Source: Pseudomonas sp. MRSN 12121
Lineage (GTDB): Bacteria > Pseudomonadota > Gammaproteobacteria > Pseudomonadales > Pseudomonadaceae
Assembly (NCBI RefSeq): GCF_000931465.1
Contig: NZ_CP010892.1
Coordinates: 372,001 to 436,000 of the forward strand
DNA length: 64,000 nt
Direction of reading: 5' to 3'
This document shows, piece after piece, positions 1 to 7,889 of the stretch (position 1 is its first letter; the number at the start of each line of letters is the position of its first letter). The notes under the pieces were generated by a model that made no database searches, was not told the origin of the DNA, and was given only the letters and a program-made list of their open reading frames with translations. Position numbers and translations under genes: made by a program.

Positions 1-1
1 C

Positions 2-355
2 AGCCGAGTCGCGCTGAAGTTCTTTTTCAACCTCATGCAGCTCTGGGGTTGCAGTGCCGAGCAGCAGCGCACCCTGCTGGGCAAGGTCGGCAATACCACG
101 CTGTACAAGTACAAGCAGCTGCCGGCCAATGTGCGCCTGCCCCACGACACCCTGGAACGCATCTCCTACCTGATGGGCATTCACAAGGCGCTGAGCATCA
201 TCTTCAGCAACAGCCGCGAACGCGCCTATCAGTGGGTCAGCAGCCCGAACACGGCCGCGCCGTTCAATGGCCGGACCGCGCTCGACTACATGCTCGCCGG
301 CCGCGTGGTGGATATCGCCGACGTGCGTCGCTACCTCGACGGTGTGCGCGGCTGA
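2..355 (+). CDS. Xre/MbcA/ParS-type antitoxin (5' partial)
   Basis: The open frame runs back to base 2 of the window, so the N-terminus is missing; at least 117 residues are visible, and the Met at 35 is probably internal. The C-terminal part, with an HYM-like 'LDYMLAGRVVDIADVRRYLDGVRG' region, is typical of the DUF2384 toxin-binding domain of the MbcA/ParS/Xre family. In this family the antitoxin neutralises a RES-domain toxin and represses its own operon. The stop codon overlaps the start of the RES gene (TGATG), so the two are translationally coupled. The pairing makes the family call much firmer than the sequence alone would. Confidence 0.85.
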   Translation, partial: SRVALKFFFNLMQLWGCSAEQQRTLLGKVGNTTLYKYKQLPANVRLPHDTLERISYLMGIHKALSIIFSNSRERAYQWVSSPNTAAPFNGRTALDYMLAGRVVDIADVRRYLDGVRG

Positions 356-1032
356 TGGCGCCGCAACAGGTGTTGCCGGCATGGCCGCGGGCCTACCGGA
401 TCGTCAACAGCTGCTTTCCGCCGATCAGTCTGTTCGAGGACGTGCTCGACCCCGAGGACCTGCAAACCGCCTACGCCCTGGAAGCCCTGACCAACGACCG
501 CCTGCGCGAACAGGCCGGCGAGCTGTCGCGGGTGCTGCCCGAGGACCGCGTCGCGGGCCCGGGCTCGACGCCGGTCATGGCCGCCTTCACCCACGTTGGC
601 AAGGCCAGCCGTTTCACCGACGGTAGTTACGGGGTGTACTACGCCGCCAGCAGCCAGGCCGCAGCCATCTCCGAAACCTGCTACCACCAGGAGCGGTTCC
701 TCGCCGCGACCAACGAGCCGGACCTGGAGCTGACCATGCGCACCTACGTCAACCAGGTGCTCCAGCCCCTGCACGACATCCGCAGCGGTCACCCGCAATT
801 GCACGACCCCGACCCCACCCGCTATGGCGCCGCCCAGGCCTTCGCCCGCGAACTGCGCGACGCCCGCTCCTGGGGCCTGCTGTACAACAGCGTGCGCCTC
901 GACGGCCACGAATGCATCGCCGCCTTCCGCCCGCCGGCGGTGTCGATCCCCAAGCAGGGCAAGCACCTGCGCTACGTGTGGAATGCCGGCAGCAAGAGGA
1001 TTTCGTTTGTGTTCGAGGTGAGTGAGGTGTGA
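355..1032 (+). CDS. RES-domain toxin (NAD+-targeting)
   Basis: A 225-residue RES-family protein that starts at the ATG overlapping the antitoxin stop. The three residues that name the family are visible: Arg86 in SRFTDGSYGVYYA, Glu107 in AISE and Ser179 in YNSVR. Characterised RES toxins either break down NAD+ (hydrolysis or phosphorolysis, as in P. putida Res and mycobacterial MbcT) or ADP-ribosylate a target (ParT). Which applies here cannot be read from sequence. The longer open frame upstream of 355 in the same frame overlaps the antitoxin and is not the true start. Length and motifs look intact, so the toxin is probably functional. Confidence 0.88.
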   Translation: MAPQQVLPAWPRAYRIVNSCFPPISLFEDVLDPEDLQTAYALEALTNDRLREQAGELSRVLPEDRVAGPGSTPVMAAFTHVGKASRFTDGSYGVYYAASSQAAAISETCYHQERFLAATNEPDLELTMRTYVNQVLQPLHDIRSGHPQLHDPDPTRYGAAQAFARELRDARSWGLLYNSVRLDGHECIAAFRPPAVSIPKQGKHLRYVWNAGSKRISFVFEVSEV

Positions 1033-1080
1033 GGTCTTGGGCGCAAGCCCTGGAGCCGCCGTGCAGCTCTGCGGCGCTCG

Positions 1081-1114
1081 GCGTCCCGTCCGGGGCCAAG
1101 CGGGACGCGACCTT
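1081..1114 (+). terminator. Candidate Rho-independent terminator of the RES-Xre operon
   Basis: An 8-bp stem (1081-1088 with 1101-1108, GCGTCCCG/CGGGACGC) has a 12-base loop and is followed by GACCTTTTA. It sits 50 bases after the toxin stop. The T run is short, so the call is moderate. Confidence 0.5.
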
Positions 1115-1504
1115 TTATTGCGCCTGGAAGGTCTGCAAATAAGCCAGCAGATTATCGATCTTCTCCTGATCGCTCAGCCCCCAGAAAATCATCCGCGTGC
1201 CGGGCACCACGCCCTTCGGATCTTCGAGGTAGGCCACCAGCTTGTCGCGGGTCCAGACGATGCCGGACGACTTCATCGCCTCGGAATACTGATAGTCCGC
1301 CACGCTCCCCGCCGTGCGCCCGACAACGCCATTGAGCTGTGGCCCGAAGGAACTGCGCACCGAAGGCCCGATATTGTGGCAGCCACCGCAGATCCGCTTG
1401 AACAACTTGCCCCCGGCCTCGGCATCACCCGCGGCATCCGCCAGGGCATGGAATGACAGCAGGTTGAGCAGCAGCGCCAGGGTCATGGCGATGGTGTTTT
1501 TCAT
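1115..1504 (-). CDS. Periplasmic class I c-type cytochrome
   Basis: A 129-residue secreted monohaem cytochrome. Residues 1-22 form a Sec signal peptide ending ALADA. The haem site is CGGCH (Cys39, Cys42, His43), and the likely distal ligand is Met105 in GTRMIFWG. The fold signature (FKRICGGCH, GPQLNGVVGR, LxxYLxDPKGVVPGTRM) resembles mitochondrial/R. palustris c2-type small electron carriers. It is a stand-alone gene with no oxidase or dehydrogenase partner nearby, so the electron-transfer partner is unknown. Confidence 0.9.
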   Translation of the reverse strand: MKNTIAMTLALLLNLLSFHALADAAGDAEAGGKLFKRICGGCHNIGPSVRSSFGPQLNGVVGRTAGSVADYQYSEAMKSSGIVWTRDKLVAYLEDPKGVVPGTRMIFWGLSDQEKIDNLLAYLQTFQAQ

Positions 1505-1623
1505 GTTCGGCTCCGGGGCGGGTGGGGCTTGGGGGAAAAGGCGGGGCTATTTGAACATGGCTATGGAGAACTGCGCAGCAGCTGGAAGAGGGTCGAGGCA
1601 CGCCGGCCAGTGGCCCAGAAACA

Positions 1624-1655
1624 ACAAAGCCCTCGCATCGCTGCGAGGGCTTTGT
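1624..1655 (-). terminator. Terminator after tRNA-Thr
   Basis: A perfect 14-bp stem (1624-1637 with 1642-1655) with loop TCGC. On the minus strand it follows the tRNA-Thr 3' end by 6 bases and is followed by TTGTTTC. On the plus strand it is followed by TTTTGT, so it may work in both directions. Confidence 0.8.
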
Positions 1656-1661
1656 TTTGTA

Positions 1662-1737
<76 letters not shown>

Positions 1738-1814
1738 GTGTGGGCGACGATTATAGCGATTGACGGGGTTCTGTAAACCCCTGAAATCTGACTATTTTTG
1801 CTGGGCGGCGGGGG

Positions 1815-2636
1815 TCAGCCGCGGACCAGCACTTTTCTGAGTTTTTCGATGGCGCGCCAGGAGCGGCTGTTGCGCAGGGCGTGCAGTTGCGCTTCGGCAC
1901 GGTCGGCGCGCTGGCGTTCGGCGAGCAGGGCCTGTTCCAGCTCGGTGGCGGGGGCGACGAAGCGGTGGCCGGGGTTGAACTGGAACTCGTCGAGGTTGCA
2001 CGGCGGGATATCGAAGGCGCCCTTGAGGTTCAGGTGTTCCTCGGCCAGGTAGAAGGTGTTGATGCCGTCGAACACCACCGGGTGGTAGCCGGCCTCGCTG
2101 ACCAGGGTTTCCCAGGTCTGGTTGCGTTCCCATGGGGTTTCGATCAGCAGGATCCAGGGCCGCCAGCGGTTGAAGTCCATGCTGCGCAGCACGGTTTCTT
2201 CGTGGCCTTCGACGTCGATCTTGAGGAAGTGGATGGGTCCGGTGACGTGGGCCGCGCAAATATCGCTCAGGGTGCGCGAGCTGACGGTCTGGGTCTGTAC
2301 CTGCATGCCGGCGTCCCGGTGCTGCCGGGCCATGGCCGGGTCGAGGGTGGACAGGCCGGTGTCGGCGATGCTGTAGAAGGTCAGGGCCTCGGCGTTGTCG
2401 CCGGCGGCGCATTGCAGGTTGGTGTCGCGGGGGCGTTGCTGGCGCAGGGCTTCGTAGTAAGCGGGGACCGGCTCGACATTGATCCCGCTCCAGCCGCGGT
2501 CGTAAAAGGCGCGGGTGACCGAGTCGTCGGTGGGATGGTTGGCGCCGACATCGATATAGAAGCCGTTTTCCACGTGCTTGAGCGCGCGCCACAGGCGGAT
2601 GTCTTCGAAATTCTGTGCATAAGAAATGAACGTCAC
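1815..2636 (-). CDS. FkbM-family SAM-dependent methyltransferase
   Basis: A 273-residue protein if translation starts at the GTG at 2636, giving VTFISYAQNFED. Family members usually begin right at this motif, and the 23 residues available upstream look like non-coding translation. The SAM-binding FYIDVGANHP motif is at about residues 27-35, and NVEP at 53-56 marks the second strand. LKIDVEGHE follows further on. The last 50 residues are charged and likely helical (ELEQALLAERQRADRAEAQLHALR). FkbM proteins methylate hydroxyls on sugars or small molecules. No glycan cluster is adjacent, so the substrate is unknown. Confidence 0.85.
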   Translation of the reverse strand: MTFISYAQNFEDIRLWRALKHVENGFYIDVGANHPTDDSVTRAFYDRGWSGINVEPVPAYYEALRQQRPRDTNLQCAAGDNAEALTFYSIADTGLSTLDPAMARQHRDAGMQVQTQTVSSRTLSDICAAHVTGPIHFLKIDVEGHEETVLRSMDFNRWRPWILLIETPWERNQTWETLVSEAGYHPVVFDGINTFYLAEEHLNLKGAFDIPPCNLDEFQFNPGHRFVAPATELEQALLAERQRADRAEAQLHALRNSRSWRAIEKLRKVLVRG

Positions 2637-3228
2637 TGTCTTTTCCCGTCTGTCACCAAGGTCTGGCCATGGGCACGCCCGCGAGCGCCTGCGTCTGTAT
2701 AACAAGCGCCGCGACGAGGCGCAATTTGCCGGCCCGGCGATGCCGGATTTCGGCGGTTATGTCCTTTGGTATTAATGCTTATGCACAATCGATGGCCGGC
2801 AGGGCGGCGGTGGCGGCCGATTTTGTGAAGCCGTTCTCAATGGGCCGCAACTGGCTGTTTTTCCGTTGGTTTATAGATGTGAACAAAAAATGATCAGTCG
2901 TGGATCGGGCGTGTAGCGGGCACTTTCAGGGGCTTTTCCGAGGATTCATCAACAGAGTTATCCACAGGCTGCATAGGATGATGGATCCAAGCTATCCGCG
3001 TTCCGCCAGCAGCATCAGATTGCGTGGGGTGAGCGGTGCCGCGCAGAAGGTGCCCAGTTGCACGCGGTAGCCCTGTTCCTGCAGAAACAGCGCGCGATCG
3101 AGCACCAGCCACAGCTCCAGGGGCCGGCGGAACAGGCCGCGCAGCAATTCCAGGTTGCGCACTTCGGCCAGGCGCTGCCAGCCGGCGGCTTCCAGGGCCG
3201 GCCAGTCCTGCGCGCCGGTTGTGGATAA
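2614..3228. repeat. Cluster of DnaA boxes
   Basis: Four matches to TTATNCACA occur in 615 bases: 2614-2622 (minus strand, inside the FkbM gene), 2779-2787 (plus, TTATGCACA), 2958-2966 (plus, TTATCCACA) and 3220-3228 (minus, TTATCCACA, inside the next gene). One-mismatch boxes lie at 2566-2574, 2694-2702 (minus) and 2878-2886 (minus). The intergenic part also has AT-rich patches around 2765-2790 and 2860-2895. There is no dnaA, dnaN, gyrB, rpmH or par gene nearby, so this is not the usual chromosomal origin. Confidence 0.6.
2637..2991. other. 355-base gap without a convincing gene
   Basis: This gap lies between two minus-strand genes. A short plus-strand frame (2669-2893) has no recognisable product or ribosome binding site. 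The notable content is DnaA boxes and AT-rich patches, and the promoter of the FkbM gene should start near the left edge. Confidence 0.6.
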
Positions 3229-4203
3229 GTCCTTGAGGGCGACGAGGTCCCGGCAGTAGTCGGCGAAGGGTTTGTCCAGCCAACTGGCGGGCAGCGACGG
3301 CGTGGGCAGGTAGTCGTCGACGCCGCGCAGCTGGCGTTGCAGCAGGTCGAATGCCAGGCGCCGGGCCATCGAGCGGTCGCGCTGGCGGCGGACCCGGGCG
3401 CCGGCGGTGACGGTTTCGCTCAGCGGCAGCCCCAGGTCGTCGAGGGACAGATGCAGGGCCGAGCTTTTGGCGGGCGCCGAGAGCGGCTGATAGCCAGGGG
3501 CGCTGATACGGTTGTAGCAGCACGGGGCAATCGCCAGTTGCTGGCAACCCGCGGCGCTGGCCAGTTGCAGCAGGCGCACATGCAGGTCGCCACAGGCGTG
3601 CAGGGCTACGGGGGTGTGCCCGGCACCGAGGCGCGCAGCGGCGTCGGCGGCCAGTACGTCCTGCTGCAGATGGGTGGCCGGCAGATGGTGGTGTTCGCTC
3701 AGTTGCCGACCGCTGGCGACCAGGGCCGGGTCGTATTCCAGGCAGGTCAGCTGTTGTCCCGGTTGCAGCAGGCGCCGGCCGAGGTGGCCCTTGCCCGAAC
3801 ACCAGTCCAGCCAGTGGCCCGGCGCCTGGGTGAATGCCAGGCAGGCGGCGAAGGCTTCGATCTGCTGCCATTTACGCCCCGGTACATCGACGCTGAGACG
3901 CTGGCGGACGGCTGGCTGCGCCTGCTGTGGCAGTTCAGCCACGGCGGCGAGCGTGGCGGCGGTCCGGGCCAGGGCGGGGAATGGCGCCGGGGCATCGAGC
4001 TGTTCGGGGTGGTTGTGGCTGGCCTCGGCCTCGTCCAGGCTGCGCTGGCGCAGCCATTGGGCGAGTTCGGGGTGCTGGGGTTCCCACGGCAGCTGGCGCT
4101 GGGTGAAGGGGCGTGGGCGCCAGAGGGCTTGATGCTCGAGCAGGAAGCGATCCAGGGCCTGGAAGCGGGTGAGAAGTTCGGGGCCTTGGAGGATGGTGGG
4201 CAT
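2992..4203 (-). CDS. Class I SAM-dependent methyltransferase (Methyltransf_32-like)
   Basis: A 403-residue protein. The glycine-rich SAM motif LDWCSGKGHLG is at 132-142, followed by LEYDPALVASG, LHACGDLHVRLL at 201-212 and IAPCCYN at 225-231. This HACGDL...PCCY order is typical of Methyltransf_32 (the METTL25/RRNAD1-like group). The N-terminal 120 residues are rich in Gln/Pro/Leu and the C-terminal 140 residues are helical. The substrate is unknown. It is transcribed toward the FkbM gene, but the 355-base gap argues against a shared transcript. Confidence 0.75.
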   Translation of the reverse strand: MPTILQGPELLTRFQALDRFLLEHQALWRPRPFTQRQLPWEPQHPELAQWLRQRSLDEAEASHNHPEQLDAPAPFPALARTAATLAAVAELPQQAQPAVRQRLSVDVPGRKWQQIEAFAACLAFTQAPGHWLDWCSGKGHLGRRLLQPGQQLTCLEYDPALVASGRQLSEHHHLPATHLQQDVLAADAAARLGAGHTPVALHACGDLHVRLLQLASAAGCQQLAIAPCCYNRISAPGYQPLSAPAKSSALHLSLDDLGLPLSETVTAGARVRRQRDRSMARRLAFDLLQRQLRGVDDYLPTPSLPASWLDKPFADYCRDLVALKDLSTTGAQDWPALEAAGWQRLAEVRNLELLRGLFRRPLELWLVLDRALFLQEQGYRVQLGTFCAAPLTPRNLMLLAERG

Positions 4204-4227
4204 GACGGGTGGCTCGGGGTGTGGTCC

Positions 4228-4315
4228 GTAGGAGCGAGGCTTGCCCGCGATGAACGATGACGCGGTGTTTCAGATAATCCGCGGCGTCTTTATCGCGGGC
4301 AAGCCTCGCTCCTAC
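4228..4315. repeat. REP pair (BIME-like)
   Basis: GTAGGAGCGAGGCTTGCCCG at the left edge and its reverse complement at the right edge form a large inverted pair around a 40-base spacer. It sits between convergent ends of transcripts and could fold on either strand. Confidence 0.9.
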
Positions 4316-4322
4316 AGGCGTG

Positions 4323-5012
4323 TCAGCGGCCCTGGCACTGCTCGACGCGCAGCCAGCGTTCCAGCAGCTTGAAGCCTTGCACCAGCACGTAGGACATCAG
4401 CAGGTAGAACACCCCGGCGGCGAAGAAGATCTCCACCGGCAGGTAGGTGCGGGCAATGATGGTGCGGGCCATGCCGGTCAGTTCCAGCAGGGTCACGGTG
4501 CTGGCCAGGGCGCTGGCCTTGAGCATCAGGATCACTTCGTTGCTGTAGGCCGGCAGGCCGATGCGCGCCGCCCGCGGCAGGATGATGTAGAACAGCGCCT
4601 TGGGCCTGGACATGCCCAGCGCCCGCGCGGCTTCGATCTCGCCCGGCGGAATGGCCTGGATCGCCCCGCGCAGGATCTCGGCGATATAGGCCGCGGTGTG
4701 CAGGGTCATGGTGGCGGTGGCGCACCAGAACGGATCGCGCAGGTAGGGCCACATTGCGCTGTTGCGCACCGCGTCGAACTGCGCCAGGCCGTAGTAGACC
4801 AGGAACAGCTGCACCAGCAGTGGCGTGCCGCGGAAGAAGAAAATGTAGGCATAGGGCAGGGCACGCACGTACCACAGGCGCGACGAGCGGGCGATGCCCA
4901 GCGGAATGGCCAGCAGCAGGCCGGCGATGACCGCGATGGCCACCAGCTCCAGGGTCAGCGTGGCGCCCTGGGCCAGCTTGGGCAGCCACTTGATGATTAC
5001 TTCCCAGTTCAT
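4323..5012 (-). CDS. Amino-acid ABC transporter permease (HisM-like)
   Basis: A 229-residue inner-membrane permease of the HisM/polar amino-acid uptake group. The EAA motif ('EIEAARALGMSRPKALFYIILPRA', residues about 143-166) contacts the ATPase. Several transmembrane helices are evident. The ATG at 5012 overlaps the stop of the preceding permease by four bases (ATGA), which sets the start; the longer open frame to 5294 overlaps that gene. It is the last gene of a four-gene operon and should form the heterodimeric channel with the HisQ-like permease. Confidence 0.92.
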   Translation of the reverse strand: MNWEVIIKWLPKLAQGATLTLELVAIAVIAGLLLAIPLGIARSSRLWYVRALPYAYIFFFRGTPLLVQLFLVYYGLAQFDAVRNSAMWPYLRDPFWCATATMTLHTAAYIAEILRGAIQAIPPGEIEAARALGMSRPKALFYIILPRAARIGLPAYSNEVILMLKASALASTVTLLELTGMARTIIARTYLPVEIFFAAGVFYLLMSYVLVQGFKLLERWLRVEQCQGR

Positions 5013-5704
5013 TGAGCGTTCCTCGCGAAGCCGCGAGCGGCGCGTTTTTCCAGGAAGTGCATGCCGGCCATGGCCAGTACGGTCAGGCCCAGGTACATGA
5101 AGGCCGCCACCATGTAGAAGGTGAAGGGCTGCTTGGACACGGTCACGGCGATCTGCGAGTGACGCATGATTTCTTCCAGGCCGATCACCGACACCAGCGC
5201 GGTGTCCTTCATCAGGATCATGAACAGGTTGCCCAGGCCCGGCAGGGCGATGCGCCACATCTGCGGCAGGATCAGCCGGGTGAAGATCCGCCATTTCGAC
5301 AGGCCCAGGGCCACGCCGGCCTCACGATGGCCCTTGGGAATGGCGAGGATCGCGCCCCGGAACACTTCGGTGGCGTAGGCGCCGAAGCACAGGCCGAGGG
5401 CGATGACGCCGGCGGCGAAGGCGTTGAGTTCCAGCTCCGGATTGCCGAAATACTCACCCAGGGCGCGCATCAGGTTGACGGTGCCGAAATAGATCAGCAG
5501 CACCCAGAGCAGTTCGGGAACGCCGCGCACCAGGGTCGAATAGATACCGCCAAGCCATTGCAGCGGCTTGTACGGGGAAGTCTTGGCCAGGGCGCCGAGC
5601 AGGCCGAGCACCAGCCCCAGGCACAGCGCCGACAGGGCCAGCTTGACGGTCATCAGCGCGCCGGCGGCGAGCGCCGGGCCGAATCCGTAGAGATCGATAT
5701 TCAT
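5009..5704 (-). CDS. Amino-acid ABC transporter permease (HisQ-like)
   Basis: A 231-residue permease with about five transmembrane helices and an EAA loop 'GHREAGVALGLSKWRIFTRLILPQMWR'. Sequence style (MNIDLYGFGPALAAGALMTVKLALSAL) matches HisQ/ArtQ/AotQ proteins for histidine, arginine, lysine and ornithine uptake. It follows the solute-binding protein after 77 bases and overlaps the HisM-like gene by four. Confidence 0.92.
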   Translation of the reverse strand: MNIDLYGFGPALAAGALMTVKLALSALCLGLVLGLLGALAKTSPYKPLQWLGGIYSTLVRGVPELLWVLLIYFGTVNLMRALGEYFGNPELELNAFAAGVIALGLCFGAYATEVFRGAILAIPKGHREAGVALGLSKWRIFTRLILPQMWRIALPGLGNLFMILMKDTALVSVIGLEEIMRHSQIAVTVSKQPFTFYMVAAFMYLGLTVLAMAGMHFLEKRAARGFARNAQ

Positions 5705-5781
5705 GGATGGTTATTCAAGTCGCGGCAGGCTTTGCTAAGGACCGGCGCCCTCGGGGAGGGCGCCGGGCAGGCCAGTCAGTA

Positions 5782-6537
5782 TCAGTAGATGCTGAACGGG
5801 AAGTACTTGTCGTTGATCTTCTTGTAGGTGCCGTCGGCCACGATTTCCTTCAGCGCGGCGTTGAGCTTCTCGCGGATCGGATCGTTCTTGCGCACGGCGA
5901 TGCCGATCTTGTCGCTTTCTTCAACCGGCTCGCCCTTGAACTCGTAAGGCTTGCCCGCTTCGCTTTTCAGCCACTCGTAGTTGACGTACTTGTCGGCCAG
6001 GATCGCGTCCAGGCGGCCGGACGTCAGGTCCAGGAAGGCGTTTTCCTGGGTGTCGTAGAGCTTGATGGTGACGTCGTCGCCCAGGTTGTCTTCCAGCCAG
6101 GTGCCGGCCAGGGTCGCGCGCTGCGCACCGATGATCTTGCCCTTGAGGGAAGCCTTGTCGGTCTTGAAGTCGGTCTTGTCCTTGGGCGCGATGAACTGCA
6201 GCTTGTTGGAGTAGTACGGGTCGGTGAAGTCCACCGCCTGCTTGCGCTCTTCGGTGATCGACATCGAGGAGATCAGGAAGTCGAACTTCTTGGCGGTCAG
6301 GGCCGGGATGATGCCGTCCCAGTCGGAGGTGACCACTTCGCACTCGACTTTCATCTTGGCGCACAGGGCGTCGCCGATGTCTTTGTCGAAGCCCACGACC
6401 TGGCCGCTGGCGTCCTTGTTGTTGAACGGCGGGTAGGCCGCCTCGATGCCCATCTTCAGTTTTTCGGCGGCCATCGCATTGGCCGAGAACACCAGGGTGG
6501 CGGCAGCGGCCAGGAGGAATTTCTTATAGCTCTGCAT
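5782..6537 (-). CDS. Periplasmic basic-amino-acid-binding protein
   Basis: A 251-residue SBP_bac_3 family protein. The signal peptide is MQSYKKFLLAAAATLVFSANAMA, followed by the LKMGIEAAYPPFN start of lobe 1. Typical family segments include GFDKDIGDALCAKM, 'DWDGIIPALTAKKFDFLISSMSITEERKQAVDFTDPYY' and GAQRATLAGTWLED. This is the ArgT/HisJ/AotJ subgroup, which binds Lys/Arg/Orn/His. The start is fixed by the signal peptide and a GGAG 11 bases upstream; the open frame continues 48 codons further without support. Confidence 0.93.
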   Translation of the reverse strand: MQSYKKFLLAAAATLVFSANAMAAEKLKMGIEAAYPPFNNKDASGQVVGFDKDIGDALCAKMKVECEVVTSDWDGIIPALTAKKFDFLISSMSITEERKQAVDFTDPYYSNKLQFIAPKDKTDFKTDKASLKGKIIGAQRATLAGTWLEDNLGDDVTIKLYDTQENAFLDLTSGRLDAILADKYVNYEWLKSEAGKPYEFKGEPVEESDKIGIAVRKNDPIREKLNAALKEIVADGTYKKINDKYFPFSIY

Positions 6538-6550
6538 GGGTGTTGCTCCG

Positions 6551-7324
6551 TTAGCGGTTGCTGGACATGAATTGTTTGCAGCGGGCCGAAAGCGGGTTCT
6601 CGAACACCTGCTGTGGCGATCCCTGCTCTTCCACCAGGCCCTGGTGCAGGAACACCACTTCACTGGAGACCTGACGGGCAAAGCTCATTTCGTGGGTGAC
6701 CAGCAGCATGGTCCGGCCTTCCTCGGCCAGGGCGCGGATCACGTTGAGGACTTCCTGGACCATTTCCGGGTCCAGCGCCGAGGTCGGCTCGTCGAACAGG
6801 ATGACCTTGGGCTGCATCGCCAGGGTGCGGGCGATGGCGGCGCGTTGCTGCTGGCCGCCGGACAGCTGGGCAGGGTAGGCGTGGCGCTTGTCGGCAATGC
6901 CGACCTTGGCCAGCAGGGCCTCGGCGATCTCGGTGGCTTCGGCCTTGCTCTGGCCGAGCACACGGCGCGGCGCCTCGATGATGTTGTCGAGCACGCTCAT
7001 GTGCGGCCAGAGGTTGAAGTTCTGGAACACGAAGCCGATTTCGCTGCGCAGGCGGTTGATCTGCTTGCCGTCGGCGGCGATCAGCTCGCCGTTCTTGGCG
7101 GCCTTGAGCTTGAGCTCTTCGCCGGCTACCAGGATCTGGCCCTGGTGCGGGTTTTCCAGGAGGTTGATGCAACGCAGGAAAGTCGATTTGCCGGAACCGG
7201 AGGAACCCAGGATCGAGATCACATCGCCGTCGCGTGCGGTCAGCGAGATACCCTTGAGTACCTCCAGCGAGCCGTAGCGTTTGTGCAAGTTGCGGATTTC
7301 AAGCGCGGGCGTGGCCTCAGCCAT
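6551..7324 (-). CDS. Amino-acid ABC transporter ATPase (HisP-like)
   Basis: A 257-residue ATPase and first gene of the operon (ATPase, binding protein, two permeases). Walker A GSSGSGKST is at 40-48, the Q-loop is in FVFQNFNLWPHM, the signature is LSGGQQQR and Walker B is VILFDEPTSALD with the switch His in LLVTHEM. The length and the insertion after the first strands (ELKLKAAKNGELIAADGKQINRLR) match HisP. I recall the same gene order at PA5152-PA5155 in PAO1. The substrate is most likely a basic amino acid. Confidence 0.93.
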   Translation of the reverse strand: MAEATPALEIRNLHKRYGSLEVLKGISLTARDGDVISILGSSGSGKSTFLRCINLLENPHQGQILVAGEELKLKAAKNGELIAADGKQINRLRSEIGFVFQNFNLWPHMSVLDNIIEAPRRVLGQSKAEATEIAEALLAKVGIADKRHAYPAQLSGGQQQRAAIARTLAMQPKVILFDEPTSALDPEMVQEVLNVIRALAEEGRTMLLVTHEMSFARQVSSEVVFLHQGLVEEQGSPQQVFENPLSARCKQFMSSNR

Positions 7325-7620
7325 GTGCGGTCCTCATGAGTTCATTGCGCTCCTGCTGGTAGCGGCTTTCCTGGCGAGGCGCCAACCTAGCATAGCGTTC
7401 GAATGACAGCCAACAGCGCTACGGGGGGTAAGCGAACGGCGTGTGACAGGTTGTCGCATCGGCACAGCAGACTGTCGCGCCATCAACAACCGAACGCCCG
7501 TTTGAACCCTGTTCCCGGCGGGTGTCGCGTAAAAAAAGGCGCGATGTTGCCAGCTTTGGCCGGGTGTTGGAAGGGTAAAACGGCCAAAGGTTGCTGATCC
7601 GCCCTTTAATTGCGCGTGAC

Positions 7621-7635
7621 GCACTTTTTGTGTGT
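7621..7635. promoter_or_regulatory. Weak candidate NtrC-like box upstream of gabP
   Basis: GCAC-N7-GTGT at 7621-7635 resembles the GCAC-N7-GTGC core of NtrC sites with one mismatch in the core and a T-rich spacer. It lies about 168 bases upstream of the predicted sigma-54 start, a spacing similar to the other boxes in this window. On its own it is weak. Confidence 0.3.
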
Positions 7636-7769
7636 GTTTCTGGTGCGCCGGTTCGTTATGGAAGTGGGTGGCGCGGTAACGTTCTGGCGCAAGGCCATTA
7701 ATCTCAAGGACTTGCGTCGCTCCGTCCGTCGTCTATGCAGGCGGGGCGCGGCGGGACTCTGTAACATTT

Positions 7770-7784
7770 TGGCGCAAATCTTGC
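7770..7784 (+). promoter_or_regulatory. Sigma-54 (-24/-12) promoter of gabP
   Basis: TGGCGCAAATCTTGC keeps the GG-N10-GC spacing and the TTGC -12 element of RpoN promoters. The predicted start is near 7796, about 94 bases before the permease ATG. A sigma-54 promoter implies an enhancer-binding activator such as NtrC. Confidence 0.75.
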
Positions 7785-7889
7785 GTAAGAAATAAAGAAC
7801 GCCCCGTTGGTTTCTTTTTACGACTGCTCGTGTGAAAGGAAATGCCGGATCGGGTGGACGCTTTCGCTTTCTTCGCAAAGGTAGTTTCA

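Larger units (their letters stand above)
7325..7889. other. Long divergent intergenic region upstream of the ABC operon and gabP
   Basis: This 565-base gap between divergent operons has no convincing gene; short frames here have no family features. It contains a sigma-54 promoter for the permease (7770-7784), a weak NtrC-like dyad (7621-7635), and a partial copy of the TGGCGCAA element near 7685. Confidence 0.65.

Noticed and set aside
2669..2893. 74-codon plus-strand frame in the FkbM upstream gap
   Set aside because: No recognisable product, no Shine-Dalgarno, overlaps DnaA boxes.
2566..3228. DnaA-box cluster as the chromosomal origin
   Set aside because: None of dnaA, dnaN, gyrB, rpmH, parA or parB is nearby, and two boxes lie within coding sequence. 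Kept only as a non-origin DnaA-binding candidate.
7680..7700. Second TGGCGCAA element near 7685 as another sigma-54 promoter for gabP
   Set aside because: It lacks a GC/TTGC -12 element at the right spacing.
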